From Ichthyosporea sp. XGB-2017a (lineage: Eukaryota > Opisthokonta > Ichthyosporea): DNA of 44,674 nucleotides. Under the pieces are notes generated by a model that was given only the letters and a program-made list of their open reading frames with translations, did not search any database and was not told the DNA's origin. This document shows positions 7,616 to 18,304 of the stretch, piece after piece. Positions within the stretch are counted from its first letter, which is position 1; each line of letters starts with the position of its first letter. Position numbers and translations under genes: made by a program. The DNA lies in the NCBI GenBank assembly GCA_002811675.1, contig PDIM01000016.1, positions 147,696-192,369 of the forward strand. The letters run 5' to 3'.

Positions 7616-10600
7616 TTATTCTTCGTTGTCTGATTCCCCCACCCCCTCTGCATGGGCAGTCTGTTCACTACCAGCTGCTGACCCCAATACGGAGTCGTCA
7701 ACTTTTTCACCTTCGGATGGGTATTCTCCCCGTGCATTGAACTTTTCATTTTCCATTGCAATAGATTCAGACACGACTGTCTGCCTCTTATTGTCCTAAG
7801 TAAACAAGAAAATGGCCATGGCAAAGATTTGTTACATATATGCTACTCTTTGAGAGAATAGTCCCAATCGAATCTACTTACCTTATTGCGCGTATCCATA
7901 ACAAAGGCCCTGTTTTGGGTAGTTTGAGGAATTTCAAACTCACCTGCTTCTTTATCTTCTGACAAACTATTTAACTGCTCTTGGGCCATTGCTATATTGA
8001 GATCTTCTTGAATATCAAGTCCTTTTACGAGTGTATGACGATGACTAAGACAAATGAAATAGAATAAAGAGCTTAGTCAAGGGGCATAGGGCATAAATAA
8101 AGTCTTTTTAGAAGAGTGCACTTACTAGTAAATAGATTTCGACCGTTTAGACTTATCCAGCTGTGGACTCTTTGGGTCGGATTCGGTGGGATTTGATACA
8201 CCATTTGCAAACTCCACTTGCTTGCCTGGTGTTTTGGGCTGATCCGTGCCTTTGCTGCTCCATTTCTTTCCCCCTTCCCCAACAGCCTTTGCAAGGTTCT
8301 CAGAATGAATAGATCGAGTTCCATATTTCCCAGTCATTCGAGCCTTCCCTTTGGCTATTTCTTGGGCGAGCTTACTCTTCCTTATGTAGTCTTCGTCTGT
8401 GCTGACCGTCTGCAAATCTTTTTGTTGCTTCTCCAAATACTTTGTTTCGTTTGTGGGTCTGGAACCAGGCTTGGGAGTTGTTGCTGGGGGCTGTGTGTCG
8501 ATTAGTGGGGTTTTAATTTCTCTTGGCCCGTCAAATCCAAAATTAGGGTATTTGGTTTCTTCTTTACCAAATGCTTGTTTGATGAATACGTCCGCAGTGT
8601 CTTTAAGTGCTTCTATTCCATGAACTAGTCTACGCTGCTGCGCTGGTTGAAATTTGATCATTTTTTGTTCTTTAGCTTTGTTTACTGCGGCTTTAAGCGT
8701 CGGTATCTTTCCTTTGGAACTTGCACTAGTTGCTGTAAAGGATAGCTGAGATATAGCCTTATTTCCTTGTGTGGGAGACTCTTCTTTCTCTTTCCCTTTC
8801 TTTTTTAACAGGAGCATCTTTTTAAAGGGAGTATCCTCCATGACGTTCTTTAGCTTAGAAATACCCTTCTTGTACTTGGGTCCTACATCATCTTTTTCTA
8901 AAAATATAACAGGGTCTGTTGGATCGACTTCTACTTTCCCGTATCCAAGCTTTTCCATAATTGGAGTAATAGGAAATCCCATAGTTATCCCTTTGAAGAG
9001 CGATTCTCCCGACGATGCATTTGTTAAAGCTTGCAAAAGATCTTTTGGGTGATATTGACCAGAGGCCATTATACGCAAGAGTGCATTTGGTTTGACATGG
9101 AACTCCTTCATTTTCTGAAATAGCAAGCCACCGTCAATGTCAGGAAATTGAGTTAATAAATTTGCTAAGTAGCTAGGAGCTACTGTTCCTTGTGCTAGAG
9201 CTTTTTTAACGTCTTCCAAGTTTAAGCCAACCCTTTCTGGTGGGGGCTTGATATCTGAATTTGCGGTCATAGATCTGCTAGCATTAACATATGTGCTAGG
9301 AGTGCTTCGGGTGGGGGCTCTGACTTTTTTCTCTTGAAACTTACCATCTTTGTAATCGTACAGTTGGTCATCTATTTGCTCTTCCCAATAAATTGGAAGA
9401 GGAGCGGACCGTGAATGTCTCACAACATCCAATATTATAACACGGTCGTCAAGAATAATATACATTTCGGTTTCCTGTCGTGCAAGAGACAGGCCTCTAA
9501 CTGGGGATGGCACATTAACCTGAAAAAGGGGATCTCCGCTTTCACAAGACCACATTTTACAAGTACAATCTTTTGATGCAGTAAACACAAGTTTTGAGTC
9601 GAACGAAAAATCCACAAATGTACAAGGCCCTTCCAGTCTTAGCGTAAATATAACATCTGCGTGATAGCCTGTATTTATAAACACTTCCCCAGCTCTCATT
9701 TCCCCCAATTCCTCCTCTCTGTCAGGAAAACAATCCAACTCATCGTGAGCAATGCTAAAAGGTCGGTCATAAAACTGGTCCGTTTCATTGTGAATTCTCT
9801 TCTCATCGCAAACTACGCGATAGTCTCGAGAGAAAGAGAGAATATCCCATATTTTGCATGTATGGTCGTTACTTCCTGTTGCCATTAATCTGCCATTTGG
9901 AGAAGACGCTACCGACAAAACAGAGCCTGTGTGTTTTAATTTTCTTTGCATCCATGCAGCTAGGATTGGCTCTCCTTTTCCGCCTTGAGGGTCCCATAAA
10001 TCATCTGGTTTTACGGTGGCAAGATGTCGTCGTTTTGCTGTATCCCAGAGATGCAAGGTACCATCAAGACAGGCGCTTATCATTCTATGAGCTAGTTTTG
10101 AACAAAACTGTTTAACTCCACTTGAATGAACTGCATATTTATAAACGATTTTCTTTTTCCTCCACTTCCAAACAAGGATTTTTCCATCCAAAGAAGAAGT
10201 ATATAAAAGATTACCGGTTTTGTTAAACCCAAGGGAAGTCACGTCGTCCACGTGTCCATCCAAAACTGCGCACGTTGACCTTGTCTCGATAGACCAAACT
10301 ACTACCCTTTTATCTTTTCCGCCTGATGCAAATAAATCACCGTCCGGGTGGAATTTGACGCTCAGAATTGTGTTTTTATGAACATTACCCTCTGGTCTGC
10401 CAAACCTGTGTAATTCCCGCCATTCATAGCTAAAAAGATAGACACATTTATCGCATGCAACTAAAATCTCCTCTCTGTTATCACTCACATCAACAGCATT
10501 ACACTCAAACAGATTTTTTAACTCTTTTCTCACATTACATGTGATAATTGGTAGTCTAGGTATTCGGTCATCGGGAAACTCTACGTCAGAATCCTCTTCA

Positions 10601-10749
10601 TATTTAAATTCTCGTGTACGAGGACGAGACTTTCCTCTACTGACCGCCGGACTTCCACGACTCCTTCGACTTGCTCTGCTTCTACCTCCAGGCGAAGAAG
10701 GTTGATTTCCAGGACTTGAGGCTGCTGGGGCTGCAAGATTGTTGACCAT
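7616..10749 (-). CDS. WD40-repeat protein, three exons
   Basis: Exons are 10749-8126, 8044-7882 and 7795-7616, with introns of 81 and 86 nt, giving 988 residues. The first 60 residues are Ser/Arg/Pro-rich and disordered. About 75-470 holds at least five WD40 repeats, for example HPDGDLFASGGKDKRVVVW, SLDGKILVW, CLDGTLHLWD, NDHTCKIWD and KDCTCKMW. The propeller is followed by a helical region (about 500-660) and a Lys/Ser-rich tail. Exons 2 and 3 end in an acidic tail (GESDNEE). The first donor is TAC-TA|GTAAGT, so retention of intron 1 gives an immediate TAG. I do not recognise the exact family; a ciliary scaffold role would fit the neighbourhood but is speculation. AATAAA overlaps the stop codon. 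Confidence 0.8.
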
Positions 10750-11573
10750 GGTTATTTAGTACAGAACGACATTCACGTTCCGCTCTCCTAGAAACTTTCA
10801 AATGACTATTATTATCAAAAAGATTCTATCTCTTTGATCGTTCGCATTATAGAAAATAGACAGCAGGTAAATCAATAAGCAAAGGCAAAAAGGAACTATA
10901 GAAAAAAAAAAAGAAAAAGAAAAAAAGAACCTTTTCATTCTCTTTTTTGTAAAACTGAGGCTCATTCAATCTCACTTATTCCAAATTTGGGAATTTCGTA
11001 AAAAAAAGGCAAGTAAAAAAGCCGAATTGAGCTTTTTTGCTTTTAGTTGCATTTTTGAGCATTCTTTTACTCTCTCTTTGTGCTAATGTTTTCTCCGTGT
11101 TAGTTCTTGCTAATGTTAATAGTTTAGTATAGATAGTGGTGGTGTAATTATGCTTAAACTTTATTTCACGCGTTGCAATTTCCTTGTTTTAAAAATCAAA
11201 TGCAAGGCATAAAACAATAGAAAAAGTTGGAAGACAAAAACTGGAGAGATGTATATTGATGAAACGGTGCTGAAAAAAGAAAAGAACTTGGTAGTAATCG
11301 CTGAAGTATCAACTAACAACGAGTCCATATGAATCCCAGCCCCTTCACTCTTTATCCAATCCCGGGTTTCGTCTTCCTGAAGTCTTAAAGCCAGCTTCAG
11401 ACATCCAAGTCATCAGAAGCTAACTCTAATAAACCGTAATTGACCTTAAATTAAAACCATCGCACATACTCAAATTTTAATCCCAGTGAAAACAGATGCC
11501 CAATAAAACACCCCTTCCCCAAACAAACGGGAAAAAAAAGTCAGCACATACGTCCCTAGTGCGAAGACAAAAC
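10750..11573. other. Intergenic region between WD40 promoter and reticulon 3' end
   Basis: No gene is supported. The sequence is AT-rich, with an A/G tract near 10900-10930 and a potential hairpin near 11003-11034 (aaaaagc / gctttttt). About 11220-11573 is probably reticulon 3' UTR. It includes a 19-codon ORF that I rejected. Confidence 0.4.
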
Positions 11574-12525
11574 TTATTCGGTCTTTGCCTTCATGAAAGC
11601 GGGCATGTTAGCCTGGACCTTGGAAAGGGCCTTTCCGTAGTAATCCTTGATCAAGGCCTTAGCACAGTCGAGCTGAGCATCAATCTGGACTTGGTGCATT
11701 TCATAAACTTTGGGAACCGAGAAGACGGAAGCGAAGATCAAGAAAAAGATGCTGGGGAGAGACAAGAGCTTTCCGACCATAGCAATAACATACAAAGCAC
11801 CAACGACCTTGGCAGACTTCATGTTATCTTCAACAAGAACGACAGATTTGATTTCCACAATAGCCTTGTTAGCGGCGTTCACAGATCCATCAACAGCAGA
11901 CTTGATGCTATCGGCAGAGATGGCAATTTCTTGATCCATAAACTTCTGGAGGGGGTTAACAGGGTTGTTTCCCTGGAATTTAGCAAGCATTTTGGTTCCA
12001 TTGACATAGATCATAGAGAAAGTGATAGCAGTCAAAGCCAAAAAGCTAAAGAGGGTCATCAAAGTGTAAGGTCCGACAAAGAGAAGGTAAAACACAATCA
12101 GACCGGACGCAACAACGGCACCAGTTTTCTTGGGGCATCTCCAGTACACCAAATCCTTCACTGTTATAGTTTCGCAATTGATTTAAAAAGAATCAAAAAT
12201 AAAAGTTGCAAACAAAATAAGCGCAAATAAATATGTAATGGCGAGCGAAAATAGAAACAGCAAAAAAAAAGCAATGTGAGTTAATCGGATCAATTATCCT
12301 AACGTCTTCGCCTCTTAGTCATATTCCCATTGGCTTTCAATACTTACACTCAGGGCTGAGCTCACAGGCGCAGGTTTTGGAAGATTCCTCCTTCTCGGTG
12401 GAAGGCTTCACGGCCTCGGCAACAGCAGCTTTCACTACATTCTTGGCCTCGGTGGCATTCTCCACGACATCTTCGACTGCGGCCATGGTAGCCTCGGGCA
12501 CAACAGCTTCTTTAATATTATCCAT
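11574..12525 (-). CDS. RTN: Reticulon-domain ER membrane protein, two exons
   Basis: Exon 1 is 12525-12348 and exon 2 is 12160-11574, split by a 187-nt GTAAGT...CAG intron; the product is 254 residues. The first 58 residues are Ala/Val/Glu-rich. The reticulon homology domain then starts with LKDLVYWRCPKKTG, close to the (V)xDLLYWRxxKKTG of animal reticulons. It has two long hydrophobic hairpins (about residues 73-110 and 170-205) separated by a hydrophilic loop with FMDQEIAIS. It ends FSVPKVYEMHQVQID and SKVQANMPAF, again as in animals. Reticulons bend and shape tubular ER. The ATG at 12525 opens exon 1 after a T/A-rich leader. There is no C-terminal KKXX retrieval signal; the end is MKAKTE. 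Family assignment is firm. Confidence 0.93.
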
Positions 12526-13359
12526 TTTTTCAAAAAAAAACAAACTTTCAAACAAGACTTGAAATCACTTTAATATAAATCAACAAAACAAATTTTTTTC
12601 TTCTACAAAATTCTCCTGAACCACCACAAGGAAGCAAACCAACCCTTTTTATACAAGTGACGCTGCGTTGTTGCCTTCCTTACCCTTCTGAGGCCTGACA
12701 CACAAAGAAAAGAAACTTCATACTTTAGTTAAGATTTCTCACTTTTAACTGGTCTAAATTCTTCACTATGAAATTCTTCATACAACGCCACGTCAGTCCT
12801 TGTTATGTTCTCAAAACACGTTTTCTTGACGAATCACATGGCAGCTCGTGTACAAAAAGGAAAGCCACCCATATTACTTTTACCGCGTTAGACTATTGGG
12901 GAAAATAGAGCCCATCTATTTTACAATAGGGCCTTAGAAATAGTTTCACTATGTAGCATGTAATTCATTCTCACAGTAATATGGAGTGGCTGGTAGACAT
13001 TAAAATAAACCGGTTTCCTAATTTGGTATTTGTTAAGGTTTAAATACTTTTATTATTATTATTTGGTTTTTTTTTTCTTTTGGATTATTTTGTGTTTTTG
13101 TGTCACAATGTACTAAGGGGGCTTTAGGAGTGTACTTAGAGGGGATTATTAAAAAAGAAAAGTTGAGCTATTCACTTCCAGAGCAAGAGCAAAAGAGACA
13201 GAGAAAGAGACAGAGAGATAGCGCAATGGTTTATGGTTGTTGTAACTTCATTGTAACATCGAATTTGAGATGAGTCAGCAAGAACATAGGAGCAAGTAAA
13301 CACATAAAGATAGCGGAAGACAGAAAGGACTCAAGACACTATTTAAAAAGAACTGAGAG
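12526..13359. promoter_or_regulatory. Divergent promoter region between reticulon and GTPase
   Basis: These 834 bp lie between two divergently transcribed starts and contain no ORF worth calling. A TGACGTGG word on the minus strand (12788-12795) matches the unfolded-protein-response element core. An A/G-rich leader (gagaaagagacagagag, near 13200) precedes the GTPase gene. Confidence 0.4.
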
Positions 13360-14644
13360 ATGGGAGATTCTGCTCCTGTTGTAGCTGGCAATGAGCTGGT
13401 AGAAACTGTACTAAAGGAGAATGACGGTGATATATCTGATGCTCCCTATTCCGCCGACGTAATCGACGACAGAGCTGGATCTCTGTCTGAACAAGGAAAG
13501 GAACAGGCCGAAGGGGAAGAGGGGAATACAGCTCTTGATTCGAGCGGGGCTAACGGGGGTGGGTCTTTGCCTCATTTAGAGCTCACTGAGGCACTGCCCA
13601 TCCCAAACAATGAAGATGGGGCTAGTTTCATGCAGAGAGCCGATGAGCAGGAGGAGGGGGCTAGTTTCATACAGAGAAACGATGAGCAGGATGATTTCGT
13701 TCCTACGGAAAGGAAGGGGAAAAACGTCGATATACCTGCCTACAAAATAGTTTTACTAGGAGATGGGGGAGTTGGAAAGACTGCACTTTGTAGGCGATTT
13801 GTAAATGAAGTATTTAATGAAGAAAAGTATGTAGAAACAAGGGGCTTAGATTTGTATTACAAGACACTAAGTTTTCAAGAATCAGATTATCCTGCAACTA
13901 ACCAAGCGAAGCAGGAAGTAACCAAAGTATCAGAAAGTGCCTTTAGCTTATCGTCTTTTCTGCGCATGTTGCCGACTGGCGATATGGGCAAGAAAGAAGA
14001 TGCAGGAAAAAAGGAAGTAGTTGCCCCAACCTCGATCACTTTCGAGTTTATTGACATCCCTGGGAGAAAATTGGGAAATCCAATGTTGGCAAATATCATT
14101 TTTCGAAGTGATGTAGTAATTTATGCTTATGATATTTGCGACTATCAAAGCTTCCAACATGTATTTGACTGGTATGACTTTGCACAAAGAATATGTTCAG
14201 ATCGAGATCACACCCCTGTAGAGTGTCTGTTAGCTCTTAAGGGTAAGTTTCTTTTTCGTAATTCTAAATAATTAAGAAAGCATATTAATTTGGCTTCTTT
14301 CAATTTCCTGTTTAATAGCGGATCATATGAGAAAAAGGACGGTAAACTCTGCCCGGCACTTTAGTTTGTGCAAAGAGTTGGGGTTGCAGTCTTACTTCAT
14401 AACTTCAGCTAGTTCAATGCTAGGTGACATTACCGTGGAGATGTTTTTCTTTGAACTAGGAGCCATACTAACTGGCGCATCTGTACCTGCATATGTATTA
14501 GAGCAATACAAGAAATGGAAATTAGAAAAGCAGGACAGCGAACGTGATGCAATTGAAGACTCTGTGAATCCGAAATCTAATAGCGGAAATTTAAATAAGT
14601 GCAGCTCAAAAAATAACTCTTCCAAAACCTGTACAATTCTTTGA
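13360..14644 (+). CDS. Atypical Ras/Rab-like small GTPase with C-terminal CAAX box, two exons
   Basis: Exons are 13360-14242 and 14319-14644, joined across a 76-nt GTAAGT...TAG intron. The product is about 402 residues, twice a normal small GTPase. The first 120 are acidic, with a duplicated segment (GASF.QR..EQ twice). The P-loop GDGGVGKTA is at about 134. Switch I has ETRG. A roughly 50-residue Lys/Ser insert precedes the G3 motif DIPGRKLG, where canonical DTAGQE has Gln. G4 is LKAD instead of NKxD, and G5 is TSASS. The tail is Lys/Asn/Ser-rich and ends CTIL, a CAAX box whose Leu predicts geranylgeranylation. Loss of the catalytic Gln suggests slow or absent GTP hydrolysis. It matches no standard Rab or Arf group that I can name. 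AATAAA lies 60 nt past the stop. Confidence 0.85.
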
Positions 14645-15069
14645 GCTCGAAATGAATATAATAACTACTACTACTAAAACCACAAATCCTTTTAGTTGCA
14701 CTTAATAAAAGAGGTGCCAATAACTGCAGTTTATTATGTAATTCTAACTCATTAATATATTTGATTTGCCCTTATACTTGCAAGTCAACATGTTAAGAAG
14801 AATCTCTCTTCTTTAATTTCACTTTTAAAGCGCACTCTCTGAATTCTAATAGTACACTGATACTATTGATTTTTCAAAAAACGGCCTATATCCTCGAAGA
14901 TTTTCCACAATGAAGGGAGAATGGAGTTGTCTCACCATCTCTGCTATACACTATGGTTCTAGCGGTGGTGATTCTTGCTGGCAGTAACAATTGAGAGCCA
15001 TGACGCGGTCACGTTTCGAAGGTGTTTTCATTTCAAAGCTAGCTAAACAGTTTCTTGTTTCCTTTTTGT
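14645..15069. other. Convergent intergenic region
   Basis: This is the 3' flank of both the GTPase and the beta-amylase, with an AATAAA at 14704-14709 for the GTPase. Near 14951-15069 the minus strand is open in a second frame past the beta-amylase stop and has protein-like composition. An unseen splice or frameshift at the enzyme's end is therefore possible but not supported. Confidence 0.4.
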
Positions 15070-17289
15070 TCAAGGCAAAACACATTTTGGTTGCCCACCA
15101 ACTGGAAGTGCATTGAATACGGCAACAGTAGTTGCATGTCCTTTTGAATACCAGCAGAAGCAGGCATCTGCACAGTTTGAGTGGTCTGTGTGCTTTTCCT
15201 TGACCTTCCACTTTCTGGCACTTGACTTAAAACAATCAGCTTCTAGTTTATGCATGTTTCTAACAAAGTAATTTGTAAACATGTCGAAATAGTCATCATG
15301 CAGGAGAAGTTTGTCACACAATCGCAAGTATGTAAAGCCACTTAAACGGAAATTCTCATATTGTTTTGCCATTTGGAGAACTTGGTGATAGCCACCAAAA
15401 TCATATCTTGGCAAAGCATTTTCTCCATCAAACTTACATCCAGTGGTCATTGCAGTGCTAAACACTTGCTTCACCATACTTGCAGGGGCACTGAAAGGCG
15501 CTTGATGAAAATCCTTTTTGCTATTCTTCATTTCTATGCAGGTAAAAATAAAGTCAACATCGTGCCTCTTAAACATCTGCGCAATAGCAATATATCCGTT
15601 CCTGTACTCTGTATTGTAGAAACCCGCTGTTAGTTCGGCAGCATGGCAATCAGTATTGTACCACCAATGAACACCGGCGACTTTCGCTCCCATTTCTATC
15701 TCCGCATACTTGCTAAAGGCCTCTTTTCCGGCCTTGATAATCCTTTCTCCATGTAGAACAAGTTCTGAAGAATACCAGTTAAGAAAAAACTTCCCGTATT
15801 CAGAGTCCCATGGTCCTTTGGGTGCATACCTTACACTCTCGTGACTAGCGGGTAACGTTTCAGAGTATGTTTCGTCTTCATCATTCATAAATATCTCCTC
15901 CTCATTGTCATAAGTGCTGAAAAATTCAGTCTCAGAAGGCTTGGAGTTGTAATGGCCGCAGTTTTCTGGACCCCCTTCTCCCCAATTCAATGGGACACCA
16001 CAATCAAAAGCATGAACCTTCAGACGTTCTTGCATATTCTTGTCATAGCATTGGAATTCTCCAATTCCAGGATATGACCATTTGTCCATCTGATAAGAAG
16101 GATATCTGAGTTCTCCGCAAGGCCCTAGTCCGACAGATATCTTCTTAATAATTCCAGCAGATAAAAAATTGTCAAACTGTTCGGTAAAAGCTCTCATGAA
16201 ATCGCGACATAAGTCTATGCCAGTTCGAAGATTTCCTTCCTTGCCTCCTGGAAAAGCGGCCGCATCATCCGCGCCTAAAGAGAGGCATTCAAAATCAACA
16301 TTACCATAACGATCCTCGTAAAAGAGACCGCTGATGCTCTTGCCAGTGTTAATAACCCAATCGGGCAAAGGGATGTCCACACTATCACCGACGTTTCCAC
16401 CGCATTTGTGAAAGGACATAACCACTTGTGCAAGCAAGCCGACTTCAGCTACCATGTGAATGAGCTGGGTGTATCCACTAAAATCATACTTCATCGGCTC
16501 AGTTTCAACAAGGCCCCACCAGCAGTCAAACATGACCCCATCAACCCCACCGTACTTAAGTTTTCTTAAAAGAAAACTGAGTTTCGCTGGATCCGCGATG
16601 GAGCCATCATTGTCAATCGTATCAAGAGGCAGCATTACGTACACTGGACAGTAGTAGTCATTCGAATCATCAGGCCTCTCAAAATCTTCACAGCCGTTTT
16701 GAATAACTGGGTATTTCAATGCACCGGTACCCTTTCGCACCTTGTAGCTTGATTCTTCAGACGAAAATACCGAATTCCACATATCTTTCACTTTGATCAC
16801 TAGAGAGCTGCGACGCTTATTGTCCTTAAAGCCGCCACCTTGCTCGGGCGAATAAGAGTAGGACTTCGTATGGAGGAATCCCTTGGAGCGCTGCCTTTCA
16901 TAAGATAAGTCTGCCGCTTGCTGGGAATCCAATATTGGCTTGTTGTCGTCAATACTGCCTTTCTTCAAGGGAAGCGATTGAGACCCACAGTGGGTATCAG
17001 CAAACGACACTTCTGGGGTGCGATTCTCATCTATGCACTGCTCAGCGGTATCAACAGTCAATTTCTGAAGAGGCAGTACGTTTTTCATCATCGGATCTTC
17101 TCGCACACACATATATTCATCTTGAAATGTATCACTGGCACAACTTGATGTGGAAACCTCCAGTTGTGGAGAAGTTGTGGGCACAATACCGTCCTTGGGA
17201 TTCATAATGGGAGAGGTGGAAAGCTCTCTTTCGATTTCAACTTCCAGGGGGGTAAATGAGATCTCACAATTTTCAGCTAATGCCCTCAT
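15070..17289 (-). CDS. BMY: Beta-amylase (GH14)
   Basis: The protein has 739 residues and one exon. It releases maltose from non-reducing ends of alpha-1,4-glucans. The GH14 barrel starts at about 218 (YVMLPLDTID) and includes GVMFDCWWG and the active-site loop SFHKCGGNVGD. The catalytic acid Glu is at 393 in GLGPCGELRYPSY. HWWYNTD and HAAELTAGFYN follow, and the catalytic base Glu is at 586 in FTCIEMKN. The two Glu are 193 apart; in soybean they are 186 and 380. The first 215 residues are disordered and Ser-rich, with no signal or transit peptide I can see, so a cytosolic enzyme is likeliest. About 75 residues follow the barrel, with an odd Cys-rich end. Beta-amylase is typical of plants and algae but patchy in other protists. 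Confidence 0.95.
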   Translation of the reverse strand: MRALAENCEISFTPLEVEIERELSTSPIMNPKDGIVPTTSPQLEVSTSSCASDTFQDEYMCVREDPMMKNVLPLQKLTVDTAEQCIDENRTPEVSFADTHCGSQSLPLKKGSIDDNKPILDSQQAADLSYERQRSKGFLHTKSYSYSPEQGGGFKDNKRRSSLVIKVKDMWNSVFSSEESSYKVRKGTGALKYPVIQNGCEDFERPDDSNDYYCPVYVMLPLDTIDNDGSIADPAKLSFLLRKLKYGGVDGVMFDCWWGLVETEPMKYDFSGYTQLIHMVAEVGLLAQVVMSFHKCGGNVGDSVDIPLPDWVINTGKSISGLFYEDRYGNVDFECLSLGADDAAAFPGGKEGNLRTGIDLCRDFMRAFTEQFDNFLSAGIIKKISVGLGPCGELRYPSYQMDKWSYPGIGEFQCYDKNMQERLKVHAFDCGVPLNWGEGGPENCGHYNSKPSETEFFSTYDNEEEIFMNDEDETYSETLPASHESVRYAPKGPWDSEYGKFFLNWYSSELVLHGERIIKAGKEAFSKYAEIEMGAKVAGVHWWYNTDCHAAELTAGFYNTEYRNGYIAIAQMFKRHDVDFIFTCIEMKNSKKDFHQAPFSAPASMVKQVFSTAMTTGCKFDGENALPRYDFGGYHQVLQMAKQYENFRLSGFTYLRLCDKLLLHDDYFDMFTNYFVRNMHKLEADCFKSSARKWKVKEKHTDHSNCADACFCWYSKGHATTVAVFNALPVGGQPKCVLP

Positions 17290-17454
17290 ATTATGATTAA
17301 TATCAAATACAAATCAAACAAACGGAAAAACTTCAACAAGACTCCTCTTCTTTCTTCTTTTTCTTGTCCTTGTTTCAATGCCTTCTCTCTCTTCCCTTCT
17401 CTCTCGGTTTTTTAAAAAAACAAAAATCTAGATTCAACTTCAATTCAATCTCCT

Positions 17455-17575
17455 TCGTATTTGTTTGTTAGAATGTTTTCCTTTCCATCTTTCTTCTTTC
17501 TTTTCCTCTCTCGTATTTGTTTGTTAGAATGTTTTCCTTTCCATCTTTCTTCTTTCTTTTCCTCTCTCGTATTTT
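17455..17575. repeat. 56-bp tandem repeat, two full copies
   Basis: A 56-bp unit starting tcgtatttgtttgttag lies at 17455-17510 and is repeated exactly at 17511-17566, followed by the first bases of a third copy. It is pyrimidine-rich and lies 166 bp upstream of the beta-amylase start, in its probable promoter or 5' UTR. Confidence 0.9.
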
Positions 17576-18304
17576 GCCTTGTTTCTATTCCGCCATCTCT
17601 CTTCCCATGACAGGTATTTATGTTAAAAACAGAACTTTAGCTTTAGCTTTATGAGGCAAAAGAAAGACCATTGCAGTCTTCCTCCCCCCCCCCGTTTCTT
17701 TTGCCCAATCAGCTGGTCTGTGGAGGAGGTCAGTCAATGATGACACTTCCTTCTTCATGTCATATGGGGATTGAAAGGATTTTTATTTTGGCTTTGCATA
17801 AGGGTTCTTTCCAAAACGGGTAATTTAGAACGTGACCCGCCATCACCTATATGGCTTTTTTCATTCTCCCATTATTTGTCTTCAACTGATATGTCAATTA
17901 CCAACGGATTATGAATAGGGGAACAGCTCTCGGTCACAGCTGAAAAGCTACATAAAAGGGGGGGTTGGGGTTGAGAATTTACTTTACGGTGGAGAATAAA
18001 ACTTGATGAAATGTGCTCCTTGTGTGAGCTTCACAGAAATGGGGTTGTGGGCTTCTTGGCCGTGAATCCGAATTTGAAAGTAACCCTACAGAAGATGAGA
18101 CCTTAGGAGCGTTAAGCGAGTTACAGAGAGAGGCTCACAAGGCAGTAGAATTCTACGACCGTGTTCTAGTCTCGACTGGCCAGTTCAGTGTTCGTTTTCG
18201 GGGGATTTTCCAATTTTTCTTTCAAGTGCATGTGCAAACTTGGAATTGATTTTTAATGTTCGAGAGAAATTTTTTATTGCTCCCCCCAGTATGATATGTC
18301 TTTA
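17576..18304. other. Intergenic region between beta-amylase promoter and CFAP46 3' end
   Basis: C and G runs occur at 17682-17694 and 17959-17974. The plus strand over 18028-18249 has an open frame with protein-like composition (ESEFESNPTEDE, then ELQREAHKAVEFYDRVL) but no ATG; it follows a possible acceptor (cttcacag at 18029-18036). It could be a lone exon or a decayed gene. Nothing else is recognised. Confidence 0.35.

Noticed and set aside
11345-11404. 19-codon ORF on the minus strand (starts MSEAGFKTSG)
   Set aside because: Its composition looks protein-like, but it lies in the probable 3' UTR of the reticulon gene and no donor or acceptor links it to other exons.
11496-12230. 244-codon open frame on the plus strand
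   Set aside because: It lies antisense over the reticulon exon 2, which has a clear domain match; its composition follows from the opposite strand.
14951-15211. Second open minus-strand frame over the end of the beta-amylase
   Set aside because: All three minus-strand frames are open here for a while. I found no convincing donor and acceptor to join it to the enzyme frame, so I kept the simple stop at 15070.
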